Source: Acanthosepion esculentum (taxonomy: Eukaryota; Mollusca; Cephalopoda; Sepiida; Sepiidae). Taken from it: a stretch of DNA of 64,000 nt. Below the pieces are notes generated by a model. That model did not search any database, was not told the origin of the DNA, and worked only from the letters and a program-made list of their open reading frames with translations. Every line of letters starts with the position of its first letter. Positions within the stretch are counted from its first letter, which is position 1. The stretch is taken from positions 17,762,069 through 17,826,068 of the forward strand of contig OZ038482.1 in the NCBI GenBank assembly GCA_964036315.1. Reading direction: 5' to 3'. Shown piece by piece: positions 49,979 to 62,329 of the stretch. The position numbers were made by a program, and so were the translations under genes.

Positions 49979-50393
49979 AGGAAAATGAAATAAAATTGAT
50001 AAATAAAATAATAATAATAATGAATAATAAAAGAAAAAGAAATACATTTTTCCATGATGCAAGTAATAAAGAAACTGGAAAGGGTTTTTGGTCATCTATG
50101 CAATTTTATGACCCCACTTTTGGAAAGGACAGAATATCTATGTCCACTTTCCAATGACATCGTTCAAATACCTTCAATCCTACTCATGTTGTAATTTGGT
50201 CATTCCAACTCTGCACAAGGCTGACTTCAGCTCAACCATTTGAACCATTGATATCCTTATTTACCCTAACTTACTTCTGAACCAAAAAGAGAAAATGGAC
50301 ATACCCAAGAGACATTGAGAAATTTGTTTCACTAGTCACTATAAATGAATAAATGGTCCGTAGTAGAAGCCTGAATTTTTGTATGCTTCTTCT
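49979..50393 (-). repeat. Solo LTR of the non-autonomous LTR element
   Basis: On the minus strand this runs AGAAGAAGCATACAAAAATT ... GGACCATTTATTC ... CAGCCTTGTGCAGAGTTGG ... CATTTTCCT. It matches the LTRs at 23,381-23,859 and 24,741-25,417. ACAA (TTGT on the plus strand) flanks both ends. One LTR without an internal region is the expected product of LTR-LTR recombination. Confidence 0.72.
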
Positions 50394-50769
50394 TTGTTTA
50401 TCAGATGTGAACATGCACACACCTAATAACCTTTTAAATTCTATAAGATATTTTAGAAGGTTGTTGATTGATTTATATTAGCCTATCAACATTTTTATTA
50501 CATGTCTGTCTTGATTGATAGCAAAAAAGCAAACATAACTCTTGCAAGTTCGAAATTTTGGGATTATTTCCCTTTTACTAAAGTTTATTTTTTATTGTCT
50601 TTTATCAATTCATTTTTTTTTATTTGGTTTATACGATAAGTTTATCCATGCCATCAAAAATGATGGCATATTTTCTTCAGTCCTTATTATTAGATTTTCG
50701 TATGTGAGTTTTAAAATATATAAATTTATATTGTGCCTATAAAAATGATAGGATTATTTACATATTTAC
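50394..50769. other. AT-rich spacer
   Basis: Contains a small inverted repeat around ATGCCATCAAAAATGATGGCAT (two halves near 50,648-50,670). Nothing else. Confidence 0.4.
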
Positions 50770-51085
50770 TGCTGCCTAATGGGAACATAACCAAATGGTT
50801 AAAACATTAGCATTTAGAGTATGACATCTGGGTTCAAAGCTCAACATAGTTGATTTCTCAAGAAGATGACCATGATAATATCAGTGTGGAGAGATGATCC
50901 CAGTTTGTGGATTTATTGGGAAATACCTGAAAACTATGCCGTGGGTTAACCCAAACCTTGTAAATGAAATTAGGTAAATGAAATGTTCGGACATCATCAA
51001 AGGCTGTGCTACCATAAATTAATAACTCATTGTAACCGAGGATCTGAGCATACTGGCCTTGTTGATTTGGCGAGCTTATGTGCTC
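50770..51085 (+). mobile_element. tRNA-derived SINE
   Basis: The head CATAACCAAATGGTTAAAACA and TCTGGGTTCAAAGCTC resemble tRNA A and B boxes. The body shares GAGAGATGATCCCAGTTTGT, GCCTTGTTGATTTGGCGAGC and TTATGTGCTCTG with the antisense copy at 41,265-41,590. The sequence to about 51,300 (CGTTGAAGGAATAAAGAAGT...) may be a further 3' part, unmatched in the window. Confidence 0.65.
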
Positions 51086-51593
51086 TGTTTCAGAAACTGT
51101 AAGATCCGTTCAGTATAATTGCAGTGTAAACTTGTTGGCTCTGTGGCCGTTGAAGGAATAAAGAAGTGCCTGAGCAGATGTCTGCAAGATCGATTAGCTA
51201 ACCACCCTATTAGACTCCATAGTTCCCCGAAGCTGATGGATACTTACATCATGCTGCTATCTTGGATCAGTGTAGTATTTGTGCACACTGCCTAACTTAA
51301 GTTAATTTTACCCTCTTGCTCAAGTAGAATAACACTAGCATAGTGCATTCATCACATTCCTGGTTACCTCCAGGCTGAACAATTGAATCAGAACAGGAAT
51401 AACTTGCTATTAATGTTTGCCCTATTACAGCAAAAAGTTATAGACAAAAATACATGTGGCATATAGATGTTAAAAAATGGGCATTTATTATTCTGAGTGA
51501 AAATTTCTGTTTTTTGTGTTATGAACATTTAGATTATTTCAAATTGAAAGCTAGAAAAATACTATTGCTTTAATAAAAGTTTTTTTTGACAAT
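51086..51593. other. Unassigned sequence
   Basis: The first half is less AT-rich, may belong to the SINE's source LINE and has no recognised motif. Confidence 0.35.
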
Positions 51594-52223
51594 CATGGAT
51601 AAACATGCCAGGAATAAGATGGAGTGTGAAAAGAACATTTTTTTCCCCCATGACACCACTTTTTTAAGTACCTTCAATCTTTGGTAATGTTTATTGTTTT
51701 AAAAAGCGATGATTAGAATTGTAATAAAACCTGAACATGAAAGTGAATTTATACATTATTTATTGGAATGGTTTGCAAAACATCAGCTAATCGCAATTAA
51801 TTCAAACTTAATAAAATGGTAAATAATAAGGATTCTCACATATTTTAATAATTTAGTAAATGTTTATAAATTTGAAAATAAAAAATTGTTTTCAAATTTA
51901 GTTCTTTATAAATTGGTAAATAAATATTGCTTTACATTAGTTCTTAATTGTATTAGTGTTTAGAATGTTTTAAATATAAAATTATTCTTGTAAATAGACA
52001 ATCTAATAAGTAAATAGTGTTTAATATTTTTGTTGTAAATTCTCAAGAACAAAAGAAACTGTATGACTTCACTTTCATCCTTTGTTTAGGTTTTATTCGA
52101 ATTCTAATCATTGCTTTTTAAAACAAGACAGATTGCTGCATAGTGAAGGTAGTTAAAAAAGTTGTGTCATAAGAAAACCCATCCTTTTAACACTGTGTCT
52201 TTTTGTGGGTACATTTATCCATG
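51594..52223. mobile_element. Foldback DNA element with long inverted repeats
   Basis: The tips CATGGATAAACATGCC (left) and, on the minus strand, CATGGATAAATGTACC (right) begin arms that stay similar for about 170-220 bases (AGTGT(G/T)AAAAG, TACCTTCA, GATGATTAGAATT, ATAAAACCT). An AT-rich middle of about 200 bp separates them. Single arms occur at 26,065-26,295 and 41,838-42,000. It is non-coding, so presumably mobilised in trans. The superfamily is unknown. Confidence 0.75.
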
Positions 52224-52240
52224 TTTACCAGTTTTTTTTT

Positions 52241-52625
52241 ATTGATTGATTTGTTTTCTATGGCTTATCAATCTTTTGTAGGTTATTTCAAGCCAGAAAA
52301 TATATTTAGATTGGAAGAATTTTTTTGAGATAATAATGAATTAGTGATACAGGTCTTACTAATAAACCCATAGCTGGTGGAGAAGAAGTAGATTCATACC
52401 TTTTCCAAGGGTATTTGCGTGTAAATGAATATAACAAACCCAACTGGAATTGGAACTCAGCTTTCTGATTAACAATTCTGAGCCGTTATCCATTACACCA
52501 CTTGCACATACAAGCTTACAGCACCTGGTTTTTCAAAGTGGTCACCCATCTAGGTAATAACCAGACTTGATGTTGCTTAACTTCAGTGATTATACAGGAA
52601 CTGGTAGTTCAACTTGAAGGCCTTA
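52241..52625 (-). mobile_element. Chimeric 5S/tRNA SINE, copy 3, short-body variant
   Basis: The minus strand reads the 5S-like head (GTTGAACTACCAGTTCCTGT, GAAGTTAAGCAACATCAAG, CCTAGATGGGTGACCAC). The tRNA-like part follows (TGGTGTAATGGATAACGGCTC with GAGTTCCAATTCC), then the 3' part (CTGGCTTGAAATAACCTACA) and an ATCAATCAAT tail. It lacks about 70 bases of body present in copies 1 and 2 (the TTTAAAAAGTTGGAT... segment), so it defines a shorter subtype. Confidence 0.83.
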
Positions 52626-52734
52626 ATGTAAAGGATGTTTCTCACATTAAATAAAAAGGTGTATATCCCATTAAAGAAAACATTTTAAAACAATGAAATA
52701 ATACATTCAGATATGAAAAAACAAAATATCATTT

Positions 52735-53475
52735 GGGATAAAAGTGTTTCTGCGAAATAATAATAACTCCCTTTATCCATTCCCTTCAAATACTGGTGAG
52801 CTGAGGAAAAAGACGGAATTTGTGAACCTATGTGAAATTTTCTTTGAACCAATGAAAACCTTGCCTTCACAAATTAGCCAGTAATCTAAGAAGAAGAAAG
52901 AAAAGAAAGTAGCAAGCTTATGCGAAATTCCCTTTGATATAAAATGAGGAGAAAAATTAAAGAGAGAAGTGTGTCTGAAGTCATGTGAAAGGTTTTGTTT
53001 CTGCTCATATGTCCATTGATGAAGTTTTTGCCAGTGTCAAATTACTCACCAATTATATTAACGGCCTTAACCAAACACATGGCATTTCAAAGAATTTTCC
53101 TTCAATAATCCAAGAAAGCTAAGTATTTCAAACTATCTGTCTTTGTCTACTTTTGACTGCATGTAACTGTATATCTCCTTTGCAAGCAACAAACTCCCTT
53201 ATCTTTATTTTAAACATTTTGAATATTATTTTGTGTCAGATCATTTAATCTGTTGTATGAACATTTCCTCTTTCTGACAATTCATTAAAACTATGGACTT
53301 TAAAAAATTCTGATTTATTTTGCTGAAATGAACTACTGAAACTACTTCAAACGTGTAAATTCATAAATATATTCCTTATCTTGTTTTGTTAAAATTACCT
53401 GTGTTTCCTCGTCATTACCATCCTCCATTAATCTTCAAATCAACTGTCCATTTTAACTCCTAAGTGCATGCTATT
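52735..53475 (-). repeat. Unclassified interspersed repeat, about 730 bp (copy B, inverted)
   Basis: This is the reverse complement of 19,490-20,220 along its whole length. Anchors are CTTACCAGT-like 52,790-52,860, GATATAAAATGAGGAGAAAAA, AGTATTTCAAACTATCTGTC and AATATTATTTTGTGTCAGATC. No ORF of note. The two copies are 33 kb apart. Confidence 0.75.
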
Positions 53476-53539
53476 ATAATTCTATAAAAAAATATTTAGA
53501 TTCTATAAAATGCATAAATAAATAAATGGTAATGTTGTG

Positions 53540-53640
53540 ATCTATTTTATTTAATCATTTCACCCCAAGCAAGGTGATAATGTCACTAAGATGCAATAGG
53601 CTACTGGAAGGGAAAGAGACTACTTTAGAAGGAACCAGAA
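53540..53640 (-). repeat. Probable family 2 retrotransposon 3' tip
   Basis: TTCACCCCAAGCAAGGTGAT and CACTAAGATGCAATAGG resemble the tails at 9583 and 25,735. It is short and diverged. Confidence 0.4.
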
Positions 53641-54299
53641 ACCCAATCCTAAGCAGGAAACAAGGGATAAACCTATACTCCTGTTCAAATAACCGGGGAG
53701 GCGTATGAATCATATGATTGGCAAACCTATCTACTATTTAAAGTTTTAAAATCATTCTGACAAATAATTTGTTAGCACATTTAATGTAAATAAAATATAA
53801 GCAAAGTAAAAGTTCAAAACTAAAGCTAACTTACAGAAAGAATTTCTCAGAGGAAATCTAAAAAAAACAACTTTAAAATCAAGTACAGCAGTGCGTGCTG
53901 AAATGTGTGTGACGTCACAGAAACACGTGAGAATTAAAAAATTCGCAGTCAGGCAACTTTTTTTTAACTCTTTTAGTACCCCGCATTTAACCATTGCATT
54001 TTATTGTTTCAGTCTTTAGTACTCCTAAAAGTAAAAAAAAGCTATTTGTTTAATAAAGTAATTAGTTATTTCAATAATTTAATTAGTTTCAATTCTACTG
54101 ACGACTCTGTGACCTCATGTATATTTCAGCACGGACCACAGAACTTGACTTGTGCAAAAAAATTGTTTTTTTTTAAATTTACTAAAATATTTTAATTTTC
54201 TCAAAAGTTTTTTTTAAAAGCTAAGATAAAAAATAAAATAAAATAACCTAACTGAAGTTGATATTAATTAAAATAAAAAATATTTATTTTAAAAGCGAG
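53641..54299. other. AT-rich spacer
   Basis: No call. It contains TGACGTCA at 53,911-53,918 (GTGACGTCACAG), a perfect CRE/ATF-type palindrome, isolated from any visible gene start by 1.3 kb. Confidence 0.4.
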
Positions 54300-55223
54300 A
54301 AAATCCCTTGCTTTCTTTCACGCTAAATGGTAAGTGTTGCAGGCGGCGTGATGCTGTTGTCATTAATACCACTTCTCTACCGACAATAACAATAATAAAG
54401 TTTTATTATCATAGGTAAGTTAGTAGCAAAAGAAATACTGTCAGTTATTAACTGAGTTAGAGCTGGGTGGGTGTATGTCTGCCTTCTTTAAAAAAAAAAA
54501 AAATGCGGTGCATGTGTTCCTCTCGTAATATCCCCCACTTCATTTCGGACTACCTGACAGACAAGATCTGGCGGTAGTAGTGGTAGATAAGTAACTAAAA
54601 CTACTCTTACGACATTTGTACCAACCATAATTACTAAGCTGTTGCCGAGTCTATAGCTACGCCTCGGCAACATCCTTCCTGACTGATGATTACAATGATG
54701 ATGATAAACAAATCAGTCACTTCCTTTTTAGCAATAGTATGCTCAAGTAAGCGGTAGGAAATTTAGATGTACGAGCACCCATCAGTAACATAATCGTGTA
54801 AAATAAGATACCATTTTAAAAATAGGAATTCTCATTATTTGTATCCTTAAAAAATCTTATAAAAATTTTAATAAAACAATAAGGGTGTGTAATGAGGGAA
54901 CTAAAAAAAGGATAAACAAAATTAATGATTTTAGAAACAAAATAGAAACATTAAAGAGATAATTAATTAGATATATGTATTGTATACAATACATTGTTTA
55001 AAACAAAAGTGAGTGAAATTAAACAAATTATTTTGCTTCTGATCATCCATAAAAACAAAAGATTGTTAACTACATAAGTTTTCTCTCTGAGGGATCACTA
55101 AAATAGAAAGAGAGGGGTAAAGAGAGCAAGAGGCAAAAGAAGGGAGGGTTAGCCTTCTCGTGAGAAAAAGTTAAAGGGGAAGCGATTGTGTATACCATAT
55201 ATTATTATTATGTTGAACATACC
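54300..55223 (+). promoter_or_regulatory. Candidate promoter/5' UTR region of the downstream gene
   Basis: Compared with its surroundings this stretch has more CpG (GCAGGCGGCGTGATG, CTACCGACAAT, TTCTCGTGAG). It has a 9-bp stem around GTTGCCGAG...CTCGGCAAC (54,641-54,671) and a GA-rich run (55,090-55,145). No TATA box or initiator can be assigned with confidence. It is placed here only because of the coding exon at 55,224. Confidence 0.35.
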
Positions 55224-55445
55224 ATGTCGGTGGAAAAGCGATGTACCAATAGTACACCTACAGTCTCTGCTACTTCGAGTTGTTGCACACCTACGGCTGG
55301 TGGTAGTACCATTAATAGCTCTTCTTTTCTTACACCTCCGTCATCATCGTCCCGAGGACGAGACAAGAAATCTATTACAGACCAGCAATCTCTCTATCAA
55401 CAACACATCATTTCTACTTCTTACCATGGACATTCAACAAAGCAG
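55224..55445 (+). CDS. Probable first coding exon of an unidentified gene
   Basis: An ATG at 55,224 with A at -3 opens a 74-codon frame: MSVEKRCTNSTPTVSATSSC..., a Ser/Thr/Pro-rich stretch, RGRDKKSITDQQSLYQQHI, and STSYHGHSTKQ at a CAG|GTAAAA donor (55,446). Codon use is mixed and the base composition is clearly richer in G+C than the flanks, as expected of coding sequence here. Low-complexity S/T-rich N-termini occur in many kinases, transcription and chromatin factors, so the family cannot be named. There is no signal peptide or membrane segment. No further exon was identified to 64,000, so the next exon is probably beyond the window. If the donor is not used, the frame ends at 55,494. Confidence 0.5.
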
Positions 55446-58400
55446 GTAAAACTTTTTGTTTGTTTCTTTTTTTTAAACAACTGCAATCAAATGTAATTGT
55501 TATAATTTCATACTTGTTCTATGTAAGCTTAAAAAAAACAAAACAAACTTTATTAAGTTTTAGAAAGTTGATCATGTTAGTTAAATTAATTAACTAACTT
55601 TTTGCTTTACGCATTGATTCTAAAAAAAAAAGGTTTTCTGGATTGTTTTCGTAATTATTTTCCAAAAATAAAACGGTAAATGAAAATTTACCAATAAAAC
55701 TATATCAAAAACTTAAATTTGTTTATGAAATATTTTTTCTGTTAGTTTTCTTGCCTTAAAAAGTTTTTTCTTCTTCCTTAATGTCAGTAAATTTGGCGAT
55801 AACCTGGCAAAAAATATCCTCACAATTTCCTCTTTTTTTTTTGCACATTTTTATAAGATTCCTTTTTGCAGCTAATAATTTCTGGGAAAAAACGATCGAT
55901 GTAATTATCATTATTAATTAACAATATGAATATTTCTTAGGTTTAATCATTTTTCAAATCAAAAGTCTCTTACCTTGAACTTTTTTTTTTATAAATTGAT
56001 GTACTAAACATCAGTAAACAACTAAGTAACAAAAAGTTTAAATTTTCCTGACACTTTGTTGTTTTTTTTTTTTTAGAGATTTAAATAATGATTTAAAAAT
56101 AAATTGAATTAGAAAAAAATCCATTTTTTCTTTTTCATCTTCGGATATTTTTCATCTTTTATTTGACTTTAAAAATTATTTCATGGCTTTCTTAACGGCA
56201 ACACTCCATGTTTTCTTAGTAATTTAAGAAGTTAATAAACCCTTAAAAATATATTAAGTTTTATTTTTTTTTAACTTTTTCTAAAGATCGAAAAATTAAT
56301 TTAAACAAAAATATATATTTTTTTTTTTCTTCAAAAAAGTGTAAGGAGGCAAAAACTTTTTCTTCACCTGTTGTAAAAAGTGGTTAGTTTTTTTTGTGAA
56401 GTCTAGAAGAAAGACTGATCATAAATTACTTCTTTCTTCTTGAGATTTTAAGGATTTTTTTATACAATTGTTCAACAACGAAAGTCGTGTCCATTCCTCG
56501 AAACTTAGATCTAACAAATATTATATAACTAAAAAAAACAATCAAAATTCAAAATTAAATTTTAAGTTTGACTATGAAAGTTCCTTTCCATGTTAAATTT
56601 ACTTTTTGTTTTGAGATGTCCTCTCTCTCTACTAATTCCCGAAATTTTCCACTGTACAGAAATATTTTTTTTTATTATAAAATTATTAAAAGCATTTTCA
56701 TTACTGCCAAGTTTTAAGTTTTCTTTTTTAAGAAAGTAATTTTTTTTTTTTAGTTGATTGTTGATGAATAGCTTGAAAACTTTGTCTCTAGTCTTACTCT
56801 TAAGGTTAACTAGTTTCTTCAGCCAAAAACTATTCTTTTTTAAAATTAAAAGTATAAAAAATCTTTCCTCAAATTAGGATTTATGAATTTACTAATGACT
56901 TTAGACTTTTAGACTCTAAAAGTCATTAGTAAACGAGTAAGAAAGACTGATTACTTCTCTTAATGAAGGATATTTCTTTTTCATTAACTAACCAAATTGC
57001 TACCTCAAAATAAGCACGTAATCACTAAGGAACCAAAATTAGGAAGAAATTATTTTTAAAATTCTCATTGAATATTTTTCCGCTAATAATAACTTCTTAA
57101 TAATACACTAAGTAAGTAATAGGACCTCAAAGTTGGCCAGCTTAAATTCTTTCTCTATTTAGTAGCACACTTTTTCTTTTTTTTCTTTCAATAGTCTGGT
57201 CCTGTCAAGTTTCACATCACTGGTTGTAACAGCTTTTATCGTTATTATTAAAGCAAACCTAAAGTAGTAAAAAATAATTTTTCGCAAAGTGCTAATTAAC
57301 TTCCTCTTTTCTCTTTAAATCAACCATTTTGGTTGGTATGCCAGTGACCAGACCTTTTTTTTTTTGTCAAGGTATTGTATATTGACAAGGGGACAGTTAT
57401 TGCAGGAATGTCATAACTTTGTTTTAAGAACTTTTTAATAAGTTGAACACGACTAACCTCAGTCGGAAATTGATATTCGTTTTTAATGCTAATTCACAAA
57501 AGAAATTGGAAATACTCCTAATAATCCAGAAATGTGGGCGGAGGCTGACTATATGAGCCGGAAACGATTTCAGGCCCAAACATTAGTCAGTCTCTACATA
57601 GTAGCTATGCTGAAGTCATGACCGAATTAATTTAGAGTTGAAGCTTACAACCGAGAGTTTTGGGAGAGAGGAAAAAACAAAATTGAACCGGATACGAAAT
57701 TAACTTATGTTTTTGTGTATGTATTTTTCTAGTAAATTTTATCGTTTTTATACAGACACCAAGTTGAAAATACTCGTTTTGTAATTTAAAAAATCCGTTT
57801 TCTTTTATTAATTAATTCTATGTTATTTCTCCGACTTTAAAAAGAATCAATGATTTTGATAAGGATACTGGATACTTATTTCTTAACTCAGGTTTTATTT
57901 GGAATTTTAGATAATTCTGCCCTCTCCTCTAATTTTTTTTTTTATTTTTTTATCCCAAGATTGAAAAACGAAAGAATTATTAACATTTTAAACGAAACCC
58001 CACATCATCAAATAATAAGGAATGTAAAAAGTTCCAACTTTTTCGTATGGCAAATAACTTTAGTTTAAATTATTTAATTTGCACTTCTTCACATAGTAAA
58101 AAAAAAAATTATTTAAAAATTCGGTAATAAAAAAAAGTCAATAATTCTACTAAATCCAATGGAGATGCTTATTCAGCTTATTTTTTTAAAAAATCATGCA
58201 AATTTCAAAGTCAACGAAAACTTTTTTAATTGGATTTGCACTGATTCAGCTTTAAGTCCTGGTAAAATTAAATAATTTTAATTTTTAAGTTAAAAAATAA
58301 GTCATTTGTTGATGTGAATAGAAAATGTTTTAAGTTGCTGATTTAATTAAATTTTAAAAAAATAACTTTAGTAGTATTTTTTAATTATTCATTTTTTTTT

Positions 58401-60071
58401 AATAAAACATCCTTTCTTTCTGACTTTTTACATTCTGAAGACGTTTTTGTTTCCTATATTTCAAAGAATTTTAAAATCATTTAAAAATGTTAAATGTCTC
58501 TTAGTCTTATGTTCTAGGAGCGAATGCAAATGAATTCTTTTCAATTTAAAAATATTACTTAACTTGAAGGTCTTTTTTTTTCTTAAAGAATTATTTTGTG
58601 AGTGAGGATTAGTGAATTTAAATTTTATATCTTCTTAAAAATACTTACTGAGGAAAGAAGACTTGAAGAATTTAACACTCACAGGGCACAAAGGCAAGAG
58701 AAGGGGGAAAACTGAATAACACCTTGACAAGTTTGTTTGAGTAAATAAATGAATGACAGAACAAAAAAAAAAATGAATCGTAAAGAATCAAGAATTATAG
58801 AACTAAAAAAAACAAAACAGAATAAAACGGACAGAAATTTGTAGAGCACTATGATAGTCCAAACTCCAAAAGAAAACATGGCATATAATTTCTTGTGAGT
58901 TGGAATGTTGTCTATGGAAGGGCATCCTTCTTCTTTCTGTGTAGGAGGTACTTGTTGGATTTCTTCCTCTTGCAGAGGGTTTTTCTTTCTACATTCCGTT
59001 TTCTTTTTTAATCATCACTCATTGTTTGTTTTTATGATTCCCCCCCACCTCATATTCTTACTCATGTCCTTAATCTTGATGCGTGGAAAACCTTATCTAG
59101 GAAGATATGTATATTTTTATTTCTAAAGAAGAATCTTTATAGCTTCTGGGTTTTACTTTTGCACAGACTTACTTACTATGCTGCGTGTGATTTGCAAGAG
59201 GCTTGCACAGTATTGGATTACTTCAATCAAAGTATCAACGTTATCTATTTGGTTAGAAATGTCTAAGCAATTTTATTTATTCTTGGAATTCTCTGGCTTT
59301 TTCTTTCCTTTTTTATCTTTTCCTTTTTTTCTTTTCTTTTTTTTTTTAAATTTGTATCTTTTTCTTTTTTTAAATCGTCGTATATTTTTAAACAATAGTA
59401 AATTTTTTTAATAATTAACTGTGTATTCACTTTTCTTATATTTTTTTTTTTTTTTTTTTCTGCTAATAATAAATAGTCAAAAATATTAATACTTGTTGGT
59501 CCATGTTGACTATGGTGGTATCAATTTTATTTTTTTACTGTCTAACAGGCTATGGTACATTGGTGACAGTAAAACTCATCCTGCAATAAAATGATTTGTA
59601 AAATATCTTCTAGATTTTATAGTTGAGATATTTGCTCAGTTAATGTTTACCCAGGCACTGTACACTAACCCAACTCTGTTAAAATGCAAACAGAGCGCTA
59701 TCTACCATCAAATACTGATGTTAGGGAAGAGGGGTTTGTTTCTCTTCTATCAGCTATATCAGTGACACTTATTTTTTTATCTATCAAAATATCTGGTAAT
59801 GAGACATAGTAGGGAGATGTAGATTCATGCCTTTACCTAGAGCAATAATGCAATATGAAAATTTTCAATTTCAGTTGAACTAGTAACTATTCCACCACTA
59901 CTGAAACTAAAGAAAATAAAACACTTATTTGCAAATAATTTGTAAAAATAAATTTTGAAAATTTTTTTTAGATTCTTATTTTCAGAATTAACATAAATAC
60001 AAAACAACTTTACTCATAAAATAAAGTATAAAAGTTTGATGTTAGTCATGAATAAGACTACTTTTTATTAT
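55446..60071. other. AT-rich region, putative first intron, no features recognised
   Basis: Long T and A runs, very low GC. A less AT-rich island at 57,520-57,670 (GTGGGCGGAGGCTGACTATA) stands out, as does a near-perfect hairpin at 56,900-56,935 (TGACTTTTAGAGTCTAAAAGTCATTAGTAAA) whose arms are ACTAATGACTTTAGACT/AGTCTAAAAGTCATTAGT. No exon could be supported. Confidence 0.45.
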
Positions 60072-60192
60072 ACAGTGTGGTCCGAAAGTTTTGTCACCCT
60101 AACCCACCCTTCCAAACTGTAGGAGCTTGTGTCAGCCCTCTGAAATAGAAAATTATATTATGTAGGGGTGACAAGACTTTCAGACCCCCTGT
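60072..60192. mobile_element. 121-bp MITE with about 30-bp inverted ends (mariner-like)
   Basis: The left end ACAGTGTGGTCCGAAAGTTT and the right end on the minus strand ACAGGGGGTCTGAAAGTCTT continue into TGTCACCCTA on both sides. The C-A-G-G/T-G tips with G-T-C-(C/T)-G-A-A-A-G-T resemble mariner termini. The expected TA target duplication is present on the left but only TG on the right. Non-coding. Confidence 0.8.
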
Positions 60193-61052
60193 GCAAGTAT
60201 TAAAAAAAAAAAAAAAAGAAAAAAAGACTGAGTGGATAATATGTAACTGTCTATCCTTTTTAAATATAGAGAGAGGATGGAGAATAAAAGCTTATGTGCC
60301 ACATCCTTCAGGGTATGGGAAATCATAGCTCTCCAAAACTTTTTATCGCTTGTAGGCCTTAGCAGTTTTTCTCCCTTTGCTAAGGCCCCCATCCCCTGTT
60401 TCTCCATCCATTCACATATGCTCATCAATGTAGAATAACAACACTTACCAGCATAAGGGTCCCAGCTAGCGTCCAGCTAGGAGACAAAAATAAAGCAGGT
60501 TGTAACTCAATACAAACCCTGCAAACTTCCTGCTTTCCCTTATCTCCCTTGCCTTCAATATGAGTCTGCGATGGTCATTTTTTCCAAGTTGTCCTTCCTT
60601 ATTATGTGTCCAAGAAATTTCAACTATCTCTTCCTGATTCTAAGTGCTTTTTGTTACTTACTTGCTCCATCTGAGGAATTCTCAGTATCCTTCTGTAGAA
60701 CCTCATTTCTGTTGCCTCTACTTTTCTCTTCATCCATGAGATAGTTCAGCATTCACTGCCATATAAGAGGATGGATTTCACATAGCAATCCAATACTCTT
60801 TTCTTCATTTCTAATGAAATTTTTCTCAGTACCTTGCTTAACTTTTGGAAAGCATCTTTCGCTAGTTCAATGCATATTCAGATTTTGGTGTCATATTTTT
60901 TCAACCACTGTTAAAACACTTCCCAGATATTTAAACTACTTGTTTGATGTTGACATCTCCTATTTGTAACTTGCATCTTGGATTTTTTTTCTCTTGCTGA
61001 TGACTATACTGTCTTCTTGCAGTTGATGGTTAGTCCTTTTTTTCTTTCTTTT

Positions 61053-61084
<32 letters not shown>

Positions 61085-61460
61085 TACCCTGTCTAGGAGA
61101 CTTGTACTTTTCTTTGTCAGCCATCAACACTGTACCATCTGCATATATGATATTGTTAAGATTATACCCACTGATAATAAATCCTACTAGTGTCTCCAGC
61201 TTCCTTAGGATAGCCTTGCTATAGAGGTTGAATAAATCTGATAAGGAACATCCTTGTCTTATACCCCTTTCTATTTTTGTGTAGCTTCACAATTTATTTT
61301 CTATCCATATGCAGATTGTGTGCTCTATAAGTTTGGGATTATTCTAACATTCTTTCTAGATAGATTAAGTTTTCCAAGCAGTTCAAATAGATCCTTGTGC
61401 CGTACTTTGTTCAATGCTTTGCATAATCTATGACATAAGTGCACATATTTCTGCATATTG

Positions 61461-61492
<32 letters not shown>

Positions 61493-61760
61493 TTTAATCA
61501 TGAATATTACCTTTCATGTTCCGGTGTGTCCTTGACAAAGACACTCTATTTTTGTCCTATTTCCAGTCTAATTCTGCTACATGCTCTAATAATCAGGATT
61601 CGCATCATTAGTTTAGTTATGTCTGATGGGACTTGCTTTCATTTGCACCTGGTTTCTTAGTAAATCTATATCTTTGTCACATTACCTAACTTCCTCTGGT
61701 ATGTAGCCACTAGACATTATTTTGAATAAAAAGTGGCTCCAGATGTTCTTGAATTATTAT
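60193..61760 (-). pseudogene. Non-LTR retrotransposon, RT to 3' end (family 1)
   Basis: Minus-strand pieces in order from high to low coordinate: KIERGIRQGCSLSDLFNLYS (about 61,210-61,280), ILRKLETLVGFIISGYNLNN, then IIYADGTVLMADKEK (61,100-61,150), where the RT box reads YADG instead of YADD. Next come a FKYLGSV piece near 60,915, LKFLGHIIRKDNLEKM near 60,580-60,640, and KKFWRAMISHTLKDVA (60,300-60,345). This is the layout of RTE-like endonuclease/reverse-transcriptase elements. A T-rich run at 61,037-61,082 and (CT)n at 61,461 interrupt it. Stops and shifts are common. It is related to the fragment at 4050-4860. Confidence 0.8.
61461..61484. repeat. (CT)n microsatellite
   Basis: A CT run of 24 bases inside the antisense retrotransposon remnant. 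Confidence 0.95.
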
Positions 61761-62295
61761 TTAAAATAAAAATAAATAAATTATTAATAAATATTTAACA
61801 AAATCACAAGAATAATACAAAAATCTTTCTCATATATATAAACATGAATATACTCAAATGGAAGACATAAATGTATATGTAAGTGTTCAAATATATATTC
61901 ATTTGTATGGATATGAGTTTGTAACCCTGGGTTTCACGCTTTTTCGATCGTCAGACAAACTGATTTATTTTTAAAAAATTTAATCTATTTATGTTAGTTT
62001 GTTTGATTATGTTTGGTTGTGATGGAGGGGGGGGAATTCTCCACCATATCTGTTTTGGGATGACACTCGTACACACATACATACAGGTGTACTCATTGTA
62101 TTTCACACAAACACACACATATAAACAATGCGAGATTAAGCGCAGATATATATTCATTTGTTTGAGCATACATACATACACAACTGTAATCCTATTTTGG
62201 TGTCGAGACGATATTTAGTGAAGTTCTTTCAACAATGGGCAGGCTGGGGTGTTCTTGGCTCTATTCAGATCGACTGCTCGTGTTATCAAATTTTT

Positions 62296-62329
<34 letters not shown>

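Noticed and set aside
59178..59411. Phe/Leu-rich frame resembling a membrane protein
   Set aside because: Translation of long T runs; no conserved motif or splice context.
59790..59900. Fourth copy of the 5S/tRNA SINE body
   Set aside because: Only GTAGATTCATGCCTTTACC and a few other words resemble the antisense copy; similarity too weak and no 5S head.
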